A stretch of DNA of 64,000 bases from Alkalihalobacillus pseudalcaliphilus. GTDB lineage: Bacteria > Bacillota > Bacilli > Bacillales > Bacillaceae_D. Where the stretch lies: contig LFJO01000010.1 of NCBI GenBank assembly GCA_001038565.1, positions 154,759-218,758 on the forward strand, given 5' to 3'. Positions 8,520-17,865 of this stretch are shown here, one piece after another. Below the pieces are notes generated by a model. That model was not told the DNA's origin. It saw only the letters and a list, made by a program, of their open reading frames with translations, and did no database searches. Both the position numbers and the translations under genes were made by a program. Positions within the stretch are counted from its first letter, which is position 1; each line of letters begins with the position of its first letter.

Positions 8520-9281
8520 ATGGAGGTTTTGCTTTATCTGTATATTGGGCTAATTGGTCTTTGTTTAGGCTCTTTTTTTAATGTGGTTGGGTTACGACTT
8601 CCAAAAGGGAATTTGTGGACACGGTCGCGTTCTTATTGTCCAAGCTGTGAGCGGACGCTTAAAGCTCGAGACTTGTATCCTGTTTTCTCCTACATATTTT
8701 TAAGAGGAGCTTGTCGAACTTGTCGTGCTCCAATATCTCCACTTTATCCAAGTGTTGAACTGATGACAGCGACTTTGTTTGTGTTCGCGTATTGGCAATT
8801 TGGTTTGACTGGTGAATGGGTGGTCAGTCTTATTCTCATCTCCTTATTGATGATTGTGGTCGTGACAGACCTTCGATATATGCTCATTCCTGATAAGCTA
8901 CTGCTCTTTTTCGCCCCATTTTTACTCGTTTTTCGCTTGTTTATTGCTCCTTTTGAGTTTTGGTGGCAGCCGTTACTTGGGTCAGCAGTTGGATTTTCAT
9001 TGCTTCTATTGATCGCCATCATCAGTAAAGGAGGTATGGGGGGCGGCGATATTAAACTATTTGCAGTATTAGGGCTGACGCTTGGATGGGAAAAGGTGCT
9101 TCTCACGTTTATGTTTGCTTGTTTGATCGGAGCTCTCATGGGAGGAATTTTATTGCTGCTCAAAAAAGTGAAGCGTAAGCAGCCAATTCCATTTGGTCCA
9201 TTTATTGTCGCCGGAGCTTTAATTAGTTATTTTTACGGAATGGATTTGATTCATTGGTATCGAGCCATCAGTGGCTTTTAA
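8520..9281 (+). CDS. pilD: Prepilin peptidase / N-methyltransferase PilD (ComC-like)
   Basis: A 253-residue membrane aspartic protease that cleaves the leader peptides of the pilins here and methylates the new N-terminus. The N-terminal DiS-P-type domain has paired cysteines (CPSCERT and CRTCRAP). The two catalytic aspartates are in VVTDLRYMLIPD and GGGDIKL, and there are about six to seven membrane helices. AAAGGAGG lies before the ATG. In B. subtilis its homologue comC stands directly upstream of spoIIB, so this gene is the positional as well as functional ComC equivalent, here inside a full pilus operon. Confidence 0.93.
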   Translation: MEVLLYLYIGLIGLCLGSFFNVVGLRLPKGNLWTRSRSYCPSCERTLKARDLYPVFSYIFLRGACRTCRAPISPLYPSVELMTATLFVFAYWQFGLTGEWVVSLILISLLMIVVVTDLRYMLIPDKLLLFFAPFLLVFRLFIAPFEFWWQPLLGSAVGFSLLLLIAIISKGGMGGGDIKLFAVLGLTLGWEKVLLTFMFACLIGALMGGILLLLKKVKRKQPIPFGPFIVAGALISYFYGMDLIHWYRAISGF

Positions 9282-9302
9282 TAGAAAAATGGAGTGAGCA
9301 AA

Positions 9303-10253
9303 ATGAAAGTAAGTTCATTATGGAATCAAAAGAGGCACGCCCTTATTTTAAAAGATGAGGTTATTCGGTTTGTTACAAGTAAGAAGCCGGATTTAAGAAC
9401 GATTACATACAAGGAAGAGCTAACGGTTCCGGTAGGTTATATTGAAAATGGGGTTATTCGTAAAGAAGAGGAGCTTATTGAATTTATTACACCATATATA
9501 GAGAAGTGGGGATTAAAAAAAACAAAGATTCAATTATGCTTACCTGATAGCCAGCTTGTGATTCGTAGGCATTTTGTGCCGAGAAGTACATCAAACACAG
9601 AAGTAAAAGCTAAGCTTTATTTTGAGCTCGGAGAAAGTCTCATCCTTCCATGGGATGATCCGTTGCTAGATATTGCTTTTATCAATAAGGGTGAGAAAGA
9701 GGATGAGGTTCTCATTTTTGCTTGTCAACAAACGATTATTCAGCAGCTACAGCAGTTTTTTGAAAAATTAAGTGTGGAAATAAATGCAATTGATGTGAGC
9801 CCACTAATGAATTACCGCTTACTTCACTCCATGGCTCCACAGACAAATGGCCAAGAAGTGATTATCGCTCAAGTCGATAAGAGCTCGATCTGTTTTACGA
9901 TTTTTGAAGAAGAAAAACCACTCTTTTTCCGTCATCTTTACCAGGAAGGCGAAGAAATGCTCATACAAGAGGTGGCCGCAGCAACAGAAGCAAAAGAAAG
10001 TAGTTTGGTTAGCTTTGACCTATTATCACAAGAGCTAGAGCGAATCATTCATTTTTATCGCTACAATGTTAGAGCTGGAAAAGGACAATACGAACGGCTT
10101 TTGTTATGTGGTGACCATCCAGCATTACCTGGAATAGAAGCATTTTTAGCGGAGCAATTTGAATTTCCGGTGTCCAGATATCAAGTAGATAGTCATTCCG
10201 ACCGGTTTTATGATGCTTATGGGTTGCTCTTGAAAAAAGAGGTGCAAGTATGA
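9303..10253 (+). CDS. pilM: Type IV pilus assembly protein PilM (actin-like)
   Basis: A 316-residue soluble protein of the actin/FtsA-like PilM family, which binds the cytoplasmic tail of PilN and links the ATPases to the membrane ring. The sequence has the alternating beta/alpha pattern of the family, a conserved start LWNQKRHALILKDEVIRFV and a C-terminal LLCGDHPALPGIEAFL segment that resembles the second phosphate-binding region. The ATG at 9303 lies eight bases after GGAG; the in-frame GTG at 9294 overlaps the ribosome site. It overlaps pilN by four bases. Confidence 0.85.
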   Translation: MKVSSLWNQKRHALILKDEVIRFVTSKKPDLRTITYKEELTVPVGYIENGVIRKEEELIEFITPYIEKWGLKKTKIQLCLPDSQLVIRRHFVPRSTSNTEVKAKLYFELGESLILPWDDPLLDIAFINKGEKEDEVLIFACQQTIIQQLQQFFEKLSVEINAIDVSPLMNYRLLHSMAPQTNGQEVIIAQVDKSSICFTIFEEEKPLFFRHLYQEGEEMLIQEVAAATEAKESSLVSFDLLSQELERIIHFYRYNVRAGKGQYERLLLCGDHPALPGIEAFLAEQFEFPVSRYQVDSHSDRFYDAYGLLLKKEVQV

Positions 10254-10792
10254 TTGAAATTAATCTATTGCCTGAAAAATATAAAAGAGATATGACGATC
10301 GTATTTATCTTATTTTTACTGGCGGTTTATGTGTTATTTATTTTCTGGTTTACTTCGTTTCAACAGAAATTAGTAGAAGCGAAAGTAACGGATTTTGAAA
10401 TACAGATTCAGCAAACAAAGATAGAGGTTGAGATGCTCTCCGCTGAACTTAGCTCAAGTCATGTGTCGGCTGAGGAAAAATGGGCGACTGCAGTTGGGAG
10501 GTTAGAACAGGAAATTCCATATATTCCATCAGCATTGCAAGAGATCGTTAAGCAGCTTCCAAGAGATGTCACATTGACGAATTTAACATGGAATACGGCA
10601 GACTCGGTTATCCTGACTATTGAGGTGGCAACAATGGAAGAGGCAGCGAGTTTTTTACATCATTTGCTTGAAGTATCGTTTGTTGAGAGCGCGTGGTTAA
10701 CACAGATGGATGAGCAGGAAGAGGTTCTTTCGGCCCAGCTTTTTATTGAATTACAGTCTTCTAGTCTAGAAAAAATAGGTGAGGGCTCATGA
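10250..10792 (+). CDS. pilN: Type IV pilus assembly protein PilN
   Basis: A 180-residue protein that starts MIEINLLPEKY, the PilN signature bound by PilM. One membrane helix follows at about residues 16-36, then a coiled coil (about 38-70) and a small alpha/beta domain outside the membrane. ATGA overlaps on both sides (pilM and the pilO-like gene) give tight coupling. Confidence 0.88.
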   Translation: MIEINLLPEKYKRDMTIVFILFLLAVYVLFIFWFTSFQQKLVEAKVTDFEIQIQQTKIEVEMLSAELSSSHVSAEEKWATAVGRLEQEIPYIPSALQEIVKQLPRDVTLTNLTWNTADSVILTIEVATMEEAASFLHHLLEVSFVESAWLTQMDEQEEVLSAQLFIELQSSSLEKIGEGS

Positions 10793-11493
10793 GGTTATTT
10801 TGGTCTAAAAAAAGGATCATGTTAGCATTACTAGGATTAGCATTACTTATGTTTGTGCATCTATATGTATATTTTTCAATGGTAAGACCTTCATCAGCCA
10901 ATATGAACGTCTTAGAAAAACAGCTTCAGACTGAACAAGAGGTCTTACAGCTTTTACAAGAAAAGCAAGATGTCTCAGTAGAGCATTCAAGTTCAGAGCA
11001 ATTTGCTGGGTTAGCTGAGAAGATACCTACCTCTGCTTGGCAAGATTATTTATTTGCTGAATTAGAAACAATATTACTAGGCAATGAGGCCATCATTCAT
11101 TCGGTTTCAGCGGAGGATGATACGAGCTTTGTCTTTTCCGAACAAGTAACAGAGGATTTAATAGTAGATGAAAATGAAGGCGAAGTGCAAGGTACTGACA
11201 GTGAAATGGGACAGAGTATGGATGTGGAAGGGTTAAAAACTTTTCGTTTATTCTTTCATTTTACGGTTTCGAGTTATGAAGATTTTATTGAGAGTGTACG
11301 GCAAATTCAAGAAATGAACCGAATCATTCAAATAGAGCAGGTGCAAGTTCAAGAGTTAGTTGAAGGTGGTCTTCAAATTAATTTGGGCTTAAATGCGTTT
11401 TATTTACCGGAGTTATTTGAGGAGTTCCCTGAGTTTGTACAATCTGATTATCCGTTTCTTCCAGCAGCTGAAAAATCAAATCCATTTCAATAA
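10789..11493 (+). CDS. pilO: PilO-like type IV pilus assembly protein
   Basis: A 234-residue bitopic protein: basic N-terminus, one membrane helix at about residues 10-30, a coiled coil to about 65, and a C-terminal ferredoxin-like domain (FRLFFHFTVSSYEDFIESV) of the PilO/GspM type. An acidic insert occupies about residues 105-145. Position after pilN and the layout support PilO; sequence identity within this family is low, so the name rests on context. It is the last gene of the operon and is followed by a strong terminator. Confidence 0.75.
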   Translation: MRLFWSKKRIMLALLGLALLMFVHLYVYFSMVRPSSANMNVLEKQLQTEQEVLQLLQEKQDVSVEHSSSEQFAGLAEKIPTSAWQDYLFAELETILLGNEAIIHSVSAEDDTSFVFSEQVTEDLIVDENEGEVQGTDSEMGQSMDVEGLKTFRLFFHFTVSSYEDFIESVRQIQEMNRIIQIEQVQVQELVEGGLQINLGLNAFYLPELFEEFPEFVQSDYPFLPAAEKSNPFQ

Positions 11494-11518
11494 AAACGAT
11501 GGGATGCCATCGTTTTTT
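11492..11518 (+). terminator. Rho-independent terminator of the pilus operon
   Basis: AAAAACGATGG and CCATCGTTTTT form an 11-bp stem with the loop GATG, and T-rich sequence follows. It overlaps the pilO stop codon and closes the operon. Confidence 0.85.
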
Positions 11519-11525
11519 GTTTTGG

Positions 11526-11665
11526 TTTGAAAGTAAACTTAGGGAGAGGAGTTTTTTGCCTTGAAGTTAGCTGGGCATTCATCTTGTGATTAATGACTTA
11601 ATGGGACGCTGCTCGTCCTGCTCCACATGGTGACGCAGTTGTAAACGGGCCAGCAGGTTACTAGT
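11526..11665 (-). repeat. Degenerate copy of dispersed repeat A
   Basis: On the plus strand this copy begins with the edge-like TTTGAAAGTAAACTTAGGG. It shares CCTTGAAGTTAGCTGG and GTTGTAAACG(G/T)GCCA with the repeat at 47265-47487, in the same order. The hairpin unit at the far end is missing and the middle has diverged. It fills part of the 431-base gap between pilO and spoIIB; the rest of the gap (11666-11924) is AT-rich and probably holds the spoIIB promoter, which I could not fix. Confidence 0.6.
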
Positions 11666-11924
11666 AGTAATAACCCGGTTTAAAGAGAACAATAGTATGT
11701 CTCTCAATTATCATATTTGGCCATAGCCGAACCCGTTCTTCAATAATGAGCAAAAAACAAATACAGGGCAACATATCGGAAGCAACCACTTGATTCTGAA
11801 ACTATTAGAACTCACTTTTCTCGAAAATAAGAAGATTATTAAAAAAATTCTTAAATCTAGTTCTATCAAATGAATAAGTTTAATAGAATAGAGTAAGAAG
11901 ATGAAGTGAAAGGGGTTCTGTTCC

Positions 11925-13412
11925 ATGGGTAGCGGACAGGAAAAGCGGACGATATCAATTAAACTGAATCAAATTAATTCGAAACCAACAGCTTCGGTCG
12001 AGAAAGATAGTCAAAATCGTATGGAAGATAGACAAGAAGTTCAACCGGTCCATGTTGATAAACGAAAAGGAAAAAGCTCACAACCAAAGAATGTATCAAA
12101 AAATTCGAATGAACGAGCGAAAAAGGAAAGTCACAATCCAATAAAGGTATCAAAGAGTGAAGGATCCGGATCTACAAAATCTACAAAAAAAGTCGAGCCA
12201 CTTCATCCCTTTTCAAACGATAAACAAACGAAAAGAATGCAGCCCGATTCACATAAACAAAGTGCCAAAATAGGTAATCAAGAAAACAACAGCCCAATGA
12301 ATCAAACAACAGTTAAAAATAATGTACACCCATTTCCCCATATTTTTCCTGACCCACCTAAGACAAAGCCATCTACTGAAGCAGGAGTGGGGAAGTCCGA
12401 TTACTCAATTGAAATCAACGACCCTTGGCAACAAATAAATGATACTTCTGAAGAGTCAACAGACACTAGTGAAAAAGAAATCATTCCTGAAATCCCGATT
12501 CCAAAGAAGGTGATTTCCTTTGAAGAAGTGCAAGAAGAAAGGAAACGTTTATCTCAGCCGTTTTGGGATGATGGTAATCGACAACAAAGTCCGAGTTTGC
12601 CTTATAAGAGAAAGAAGAAAAAGAAAGGGCAATTTTCATTTCGAGATTTTCCAACGATTACAGTGATGGCGATACTTTCGGCGATTATTATTGGATTGAG
12701 TTTCGGGTTTGTCATTAAAACGATTTTTACAGGTGATGAAGCGGGTGTAGTTCAAGGTGATTCGGTACCAGCAAATTCACAGCCAACGGGGGTTGAAGCA
12801 GGAGCAGCGAATAATCAAATGCAGTGGCCTCAATTAACAACTGAAATTGTCCAAGCTGGTGCCTACTCTAGCGTGGAGAAGGGTGGAGAAGTTCAATCAG
12901 AAATGACATCAGCGGGTCATCCGACGAGCTTAATCCCGAGTAATGATAAGTTCTTTTTATTTATTGGCTTAGGCCCAGATCGTGCGACTGCTCAAAGTGT
13001 CGGTGAATATTATAAAGAAGCCGGTGTCGAAACTTATGTAAAAACGTATCAAGTAACAGGGACGACCGTACCACCTACTGCCGAGACGAAAGCATGGTTT
13101 GAGGAAGCAATTCCACTTTATCAACAGCTGACTTCTTTATCTGTTGCGGCTCTTTCATTTGAAGAAGCGCTACCAGCAAGTCAATTACAAGGAACAGAGC
13201 AAGCTTTGAATCAATTATATGAACAAAGGGATGCCGCCTTTTCAGAGTTACCTGAAGAAGCGAGGACATCAGCCCTACATGTAGCAGATGGATTAAAGGG
13301 TGCCTTGGCAGCGTTAAATACATTTAATGAATCGAAGGAGCCAGAGGCAGCTAAAGCAGCACAGCAGGCTTTGTTAACAACGCTGGAACACTATACAAAT
13401 TTAATTCGATGA
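11925..13412 (+). CDS. spoIIB: SpoIIB-like SPOR-domain protein
   Basis: A 495-residue bitopic protein. Residues 1-240 are a Lys/Ser/Asn/Gln-rich, low-complexity cytoplasmic tail. One membrane helix lies at about 243-265, and the outer part has a SPOR-like domain (about 295-380; FFLFIGLGPDRATAQSV and EAGVETYVKTYQV) followed by a helical tail. SPOR domains bind denuded septal peptidoglycan, and SpoIIB in B. subtilis aids septal wall thinning and engulfment. The order pilD(comC)-spoIIB-maf-radC is that of B. subtilis, which supports the name. The ATG at 11925 follows AAAGGGG. It is longer than the B. subtilis protein, mostly in the tail. Confidence 0.8.
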   Translation: MGSGQEKRTISIKLNQINSKPTASVEKDSQNRMEDRQEVQPVHVDKRKGKSSQPKNVSKNSNERAKKESHNPIKVSKSEGSGSTKSTKKVEPLHPFSNDKQTKRMQPDSHKQSAKIGNQENNSPMNQTTVKNNVHPFPHIFPDPPKTKPSTEAGVGKSDYSIEINDPWQQINDTSEESTDTSEKEIIPEIPIPKKVISFEEVQEERKRLSQPFWDDGNRQQSPSLPYKRKKKKKGQFSFRDFPTITVMAILSAIIIGLSFGFVIKTIFTGDEAGVVQGDSVPANSQPTGVEAGAANNQMQWPQLTTEIVQAGAYSSVEKGGEVQSEMTSAGHPTSLIPSNDKFFLFIGLGPDRATAQSVGEYYKEAGVETYVKTYQVTGTTVPPTAETKAWFEEAIPLYQQLTSLSVAALSFEEALPASQLQGTEQALNQLYEQRDAAFSELPEEARTSALHVADGLKGALAALNTFNESKEPEAAKAAQQALLTTLEHYTNLIR

Positions 13413-13437
13413 AGAATGAAAATTCAGTTAATAATTA

Positions 13438-13466
13438 TTGTTCATAACATGTCAATTTGGTATTAT
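13438..13466 (+). promoter_or_regulatory. Sigma-A-like promoter before maf
   Basis: TTGTTC (13438-13443) and TATTAT (13461-13466) are separated by 17 bases, in the 102-base gap between spoIIB and maf. It would drive maf-radC apart from the sporulation gene. Confidence 0.5.
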
Positions 13467-13514
13467 GAAGATAACCTTGTACAATAGAGAAAAACTATTG
13501 GTGAGGTGCCCTTC

Positions 13515-14111
13515 ATGATACCTTTCATTTTGGCCTCAAGTTCCCCGAGGCGTCAGGATTTATTACAACAAGTAGATTTCTCATTCGAAGTAATTAGTAA
13601 AGATACAACTGAAGAAGTAACCGAAAACCTACAACCAAGTGAACTCGTCATTCATTTAGCGGAGCGCAAAGCTAAGGCTGTTTTTGCTGAGCATCAGCAC
13701 CGTGTTGTATTAGGTGCGGATACGATTGTGGCCTTAGATAATACAATTCTTGGCAAACCAAAAAGTCGAGCCGATGCCTTTAAAATGCTGCGTATGTTAT
13801 CAGGGCAAAGTCATTTTGTATATACAGGTGTGGCGATTTTGTCAGCTGAACGTACAGCTATTTTTTATGAAAAAACAGAGGTACAGATGTATGCATTAAG
13901 TGAAGCCGATATAGAGACCTATTTGGAAAGCGGTGAGTCGATCGGTAAGGCTGGGGCTTATGCGATTCAAGGTTATGGTGCTTATTTGGTCAAAGGAATT
14001 CATGGTGATTATCAAAATGTTGTAGGTTTACCTGTAGCTGCTGTTACACGATCCTTAGAATCATTCGCTATTTATCCACAGTGGAAAAAAATAAATCATT
14101 GGAAGGAGTAA
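13515..14111 (+). CDS. maf: Maf-type nucleotide pyrophosphatase
   Basis: A 198-residue soluble enzyme of the Maf/ITPase-fold family, which hydrolyses dTTP/UTP and modified nucleotides to monophosphates. The family signature LASSSPRRQ opens the protein, and VLGADTIVALDN and GKAGAYAIQGYGAYLV follow. I choose the ATG at 13515, eight bases after GGTGAGG; an in-frame GTG at 13506 abuts that site. It lies between spoIIB and radC as in B. subtilis and is four bases from the radC start. Confidence 0.92.
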   Translation: MIPFILASSSPRRQDLLQQVDFSFEVISKDTTEEVTENLQPSELVIHLAERKAKAVFAEHQHRVVLGADTIVALDNTILGKPKSRADAFKMLRMLSGQSHFVYTGVAILSAERTAIFYEKTEVQMYALSEADIETYLESGESIGKAGAYAIQGYGAYLVKGIHGDYQNVVGLPVAAVTRSLESFAIYPQWKKINHWKE

Positions 14112-14115
14112 GCAC

Positions 14116-14808
14116 TTGAAAGAACAGCCTCTTCTCATTCGAGATGTCCCCGTTTCAGAACGCCCCCGAGAACGTATGTTAAAAGATGGAATACATGTCC
14201 TATCAAACCAAGAGCTATTAGCAATATTATTAAGGACTGGAACAAAAAACGAATCCGTCTTACAAGTTGCTCAACATGTATTACAAGCATTTGATGGAAT
14301 TACGATGTTAAAAGATGCAACGATAGAAGAGATGTGCAAATTAAAAGGGATCGGTGTCGCTAAAGCGATAGAACTTAGTGCAGCAATAGAGCTTGGAAGG
14401 CGTATCCATAATTATATGCCGGAAGAACGTTATGTCATCCGTTCACCTGAAGATGTATCTAATTATGTGATGGAGGATTTACGCTTTCTCAAGCAAGAAC
14501 ATTTTATTGCCTTATATTTAAATACAAAAAATCAAGTTCTTCATCGGCAAACTCTTTTTATTGGAAGTCTTAATGCCTCGATTGTCCATCCACGCGAGGT
14601 ATTTAAAGAAGCTTTAAAACGATCGGCCGCTTCCTTAATCTGCTTGCATAATCATCCTTCTGGAGATCCGACGCCAAGTAAAGAAGATATTGAGGTGACA
14701 AGGCGTTTGCAGCAAGCGGGTCAAGTATTAGGTATTGAGATGCTTGATCATGTCATAATTGGAGATAGAAAATACATGAGCTTAAAAGAACAAGGGTATG
14801 TTAAATAA
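14116..14808 (+). CDS. radC: RadC/JAB-domain protein
   Basis: A 230-residue protein of the RadC family. An N-terminal HhH-like region (LKGIGVAKAIELSAAIELG) precedes an MPN+/JAMM domain with the metal motif HNHPSGDPTPSKED. The molecular role is unsettled; a function in DNA repair proposed for E. coli RadC has been withdrawn. The start is TTG at 14116, seven bases after AAGGAG. It stands between maf and mreB as in B. subtilis (ysxA). Confidence 0.92.
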   Translation: MKEQPLLIRDVPVSERPRERMLKDGIHVLSNQELLAILLRTGTKNESVLQVAQHVLQAFDGITMLKDATIEEMCKLKGIGVAKAIELSAAIELGRRIHNYMPEERYVIRSPEDVSNYVMEDLRFLKQEHFIALYLNTKNQVLHRQTLFIGSLNASIVHPREVFKEALKRSAASLICLHNHPSGDPTPSKEDIEVTRRLQQAGQVLGIEMLDHVIIGDRKYMSLKEQGYVK

Positions 14809-14962
14809 GGGAGTTTTATTACTAAGATTTTGTTAAAATCATGTTACAACTGATGCAAATCATGTAAAATTACAAATGGGGAACTTAAGGCTATTTTTTT
14901 AAACAATTATTAGATATAATAAAGGGTATGATTTCGGATCATCTGAAGGGAGATACATATAG

Positions 14963-16003
14963 ATGTTTGGTGGTTTTTCAAAAGATATTGGTATTGATTT
15001 AGGAACGGCGAATACGCTCGTTTATGTTAAAGGAAAAGGAATTGTTGTGCGTGAGCCTTCGGTTGTCGCACTTCGTACAGATACAGGCTCAATTGAAGCA
15101 GTTGGAAATGATGCGAAAAATATGATCGGGCGTACGCCGGGAAATATTGTGGCTGTCCGTCCAATGAAAGATGGGGTCATAGCTGATTTTGATACAACGG
15201 CTACGATGTTAAAATATTTTATTCGTCAGGCTGCGAAAAATCGCTCCTTCTTTACACGTCGTCCTAATGTGATGGTTTGTGTACCGTCAGGGATTACAGC
15301 TGTTGAAAAAAGAGCAGTTGAGGATGCGACCAAACAAGCTGGTGCAAAAGAAGCTTACACATTAGAAGAACCTTTTGCTGCTGCAATCGGTGCAGATTTA
15401 CCTGTTTGGGAGCCAACTGGAAGTATGGTTGTTGATATTGGTGGCGGAACAACAGAAGTTGCGATCATCTCACTAGGAGGAATTGTAACGAGTCAATCGA
15501 TTCGTGTAGCTGGTGATGAAATGGATGAAGCGATCATTCAATATGTGAAACGAAAATATAACTTAATGATTGGTGAAAGAACTTCTGAAACATTAAAGTT
15601 GGAAATCGGCTCCGCTGGTGCTCCTGAAGGTGTCGATGACATGGACATTCGTGGTCGAGATTTATTAACAGGACTTCCGAAGACCATTTCAGTTACGGCT
15701 GATGAAATCGCAGGTGCTTTAGCGGATACTGTTACAACGATTATTGAAGCGGTTAAGAATACGTTAGAGCAATCGCCTCCAGAGCTTGCTGCCGATATTA
15801 TGGATCGAGGAATTGTCTTAACTGGCGGTGGAGCCTATTTACGTAATCTAGACCAAGTATTAAGTGATGAGACCAATATGCCGGTCATTGTCGCTGAGAA
15901 TCCATTAGACTGTGTAGCCATTGGTACAGGTCGAGCGTTAGAAAATTTACACCTCTTCCGTTCCAAGGCTGGAATTACATCACGATCTGATAGAAAATCA
16001 TAA
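14963..16003 (+). CDS. mreB: Rod-shape determining actin homologue MreB
   Basis: A 346-residue actin-like ATPase that forms membrane filaments guiding lateral wall synthesis. The phosphate-1 motif [14 protein letters not shown], phosphate-2 [14 protein letters not shown] and adenosine motif [13 protein letters not shown] are intact. A -10-like TATAAT at 14915-14920, just upstream, may belong to its own promoter. mreC and mreD follow within 16 bases and with a one-base overlap. Confidence 0.97.
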   Translation: MFGGFSKDIGIDLGTANTLVYVKGKGIVVREPSVVALRTDTGSIEAVGNDAKNMIGRTPGNIVAVRPMKDGVIADFDTTATMLKYFIRQAAKNRSFFTRRPNVMVCVPSGITAVEKRAVEDATKQAGAKEAYTLEEPFAAAIGADLPVWEPTGSMVVDIGGGTTEVAIISLGGIVTSQSIRVAGDEMDEAIIQYVKRKYNLMIGERTSETLKLEIGSAGAPEGVDDMDIRGRDLLTGLPKTISVTADEIAGALADTVTTIIEAVKNTLEQSPPELAADIMDRGIVLTGGGAYLRNLDQVLSDETNMPVIVAENPLDCVAIGTGRALENLHLFRSKAGITSRSDRKS

Positions 16004-16019
16004 GTAGGTGTCTTAGGTT

Positions 16020-16892
16020 ATGCCATCTTTTTTTTCAAACAAAAAATTAATCGTTCTCTTAGTAAGTATTATCATTCTGGTGGCTTTAATAGGATTTTCA
16101 TTAGGTGACAGAGAACGAATCACCGGACCTGAAAAGGTTATGCGTGATACTGTTGGATGGGTCCAATCGATTTTCTCAAAACCCGCTCATGCTGTAGCGG
16201 GTTTCTTTGAAAATGTCGGGGACATTAAAAACACCTATGATGAAAATAAAGTATTAAAAGCTAGGTTAGAAGAATACGCTAAAATTACGGTTGAACGTAA
16301 CCTTTTAGAAAATGAAAACAAAACGTTACGGGAAATGCTCGAATTAGAAGAATCTTTACATGATTATTTATTAAGACCAGCAGTAGTCATACATCGTTAT
16401 CCTGATAGATGGCAGGAGCATATTGGTTTAAATCGCGGTGAACAGCATGGTGTTGAGCGTAACATGGCGGTCATAGATTCAAAAGGTGGCTTAATTGGAA
16501 AGGTTCAAAGTGTTAGTGAATTTAGTTCTTATATACAGTTATTAACGGATCAAGACCGTACAAATCGTGTTTCTGCTCAAATTCAATCTGAGGAACCTCA
16601 AATTGGTTTTGTCGAGGATTATGATGAAGAACAAGGATTTTTGATTATGCGTAAAATTGATATTGATGCGGAGATAGAACTCGAAACGATGGTGGCGACA
16701 TCAGGGTTAGGAGATGTCTACCCTGCCGGTCTTGAAATTGGACAAGTTGTCCATGTTGAACCAGATGAATATGGATTAAGTCAAAATGTCTATATTCAAC
16801 CGACGGCAGACTTTTCTGCTCTTGACTATGTCTACATCGTAGAGCGTACATCCGTTACTCTCGATCCTTCCTTACTTGAGGGGGAGGAGTAA
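16020..16892 (+). CDS. mreC: Rod-shape determining protein MreC
   Basis: A 290-residue bitopic protein: membrane helix at about residues 9-27, coiled coil (about 70-110) and an outer beta-barrel domain that links MreB to the elongation enzymes. The sequence QEHIGLNRGEQHGV with LIGKVQSV is typical of the family. It overlaps mreD by one base. Confidence 0.95.
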   Translation: MPSFFSNKKLIVLLVSIIILVALIGFSLGDRERITGPEKVMRDTVGWVQSIFSKPAHAVAGFFENVGDIKNTYDENKVLKARLEEYAKITVERNLLENENKTLREMLELEESLHDYLLRPAVVIHRYPDRWQEHIGLNRGEQHGVERNMAVIDSKGGLIGKVQSVSEFSSYIQLLTDQDRTNRVSAQIQSEEPQIGFVEDYDEEQGFLIMRKIDIDAEIELETMVATSGLGDVYPAGLEIGQVVHVEPDEYGLSQNVYIQPTADFSALDYVYIVERTSVTLDPSLLEGEE

Positions 16893-17413
16893 TGAGCCGA
16901 TATTACTTAAGTATCCTTCTCTTTTTTGTTTTTATTTTTGAAGGAACTATTTTTCAATATGTAACTTATTCAGCAGAAGGGCTTTACATCGTAGTTGGCC
17001 GTTTTGTTTTAGTTACACTTGTTTTGTTAGGGATTTATTTAGGGCGCTCATCGAGTATGTTTTATGCGTTGATTTTTGGATTGCTGTATGATGTCATTTA
17101 TACAAATATGCTTGGTGTTTATTTATTTGGATTTGGTTTAACTTGTTACTTATTTTCACTAGCTTATAAACGTATTCAAGACAGTGTAGTCATACCATTA
17201 ATGTTGGTTGCAAGTGCAGTCCTATTTTTTGAGTTTTATCAATTTGGACTGTTTAAATTATTGGATGTCACGCAAATGTCACTTGGTGAGTTTTTAGAGG
17301 TTAGATTATGGGCAACAGTTGTCGCTAACCTTTGCTTTGCGATCTTGTTATATTATCCACTAAAAAAATTAATCGCCTATATCGTAGCACAATCCAAACT
17401 GCGCGAAAGGTAA
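16892..17413 (+). CDS. mreD: Rod-shape determining protein MreD
   Basis: A 173-residue very hydrophobic protein with about five membrane helices, the normal size for MreD. It has the family's Phe-Glu-Gly start (FIFEGTIFQY) and GLLYDVIYTNMLG loop. It closes the mre transcript; a 452-base repeat-bearing gap separates it from minC, whereas in B. subtilis minC follows closely. Confidence 0.93.
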   Translation: MSRYYLSILLFFVFIFEGTIFQYVTYSAEGLYIVVGRFVLVTLVLLGIYLGRSSSMFYALIFGLLYDVIYTNMLGVYLFGFGLTCYLFSLAYKRIQDSVVIPLMLVASAVLFFEFYQFGLFKLLDVTQMSLGEFLEVRLWATVVANLCFAILLYYPLKKLIAYIVAQSKLRER

Positions 17414-17510
17414 TCAAACAAGCACCGCAGTAAAAGGGTAACTTCAATAGTTGATGGGTAGCATTTAATTTAAATTACTCTTCTTTCTTTATTTGGTAGG
17501 TCTTTATTCA

Positions 17511-17730
17511 TTTTCATATAGGACCCCATGGCGAAGCCCCAGTCACTTCGCTACCAATAAAGATGAAAGTAGTGGCGACTTTTTAAACATTTGGCCCGTT
17601 TACAACTCGATCACGATTAGGGGTCGGCTGAACAAAAAGGGTGCACTGTCCTGCTAAGGTCATTTATCGTAAGATGGATGACGAGCTAACTTCAAGGAAC
17701 AACCCATCGCCCTAAGGTTACTTTCATATA
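17511..17730 (+). repeat. Dispersed repeat A, complete copy
   Basis: A 220-base element bounded on both sides by TTTCATATA. It starts with a palindromic unit (17511-17570) whose core stem is GGCGAAG/CTTCGC and which ends ATGAAAGT, followed by a module of about 160 bases. It shares long runs such as TCCTGCTAAGGTCAT and GGATGACGAGCTAACTTCA with 33882-34107. It occupies the mreD-minC gap; the flanks (17414-17510, 17731-17865) show no other gene. Confidence 0.8.
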
Positions 17731-17865
17731 AAATATAAGTATTATTTGCTAAATAGCAGGTTTTTTGTAAGTGAGTGTTGAATTAAGGTAAGTAATGTAG
17801 ACAAACATGGCTATTCGCAGAAGTGATGGCAGGTGGAAGGGACGTGTGGGTCTGAGGTGAACGTT

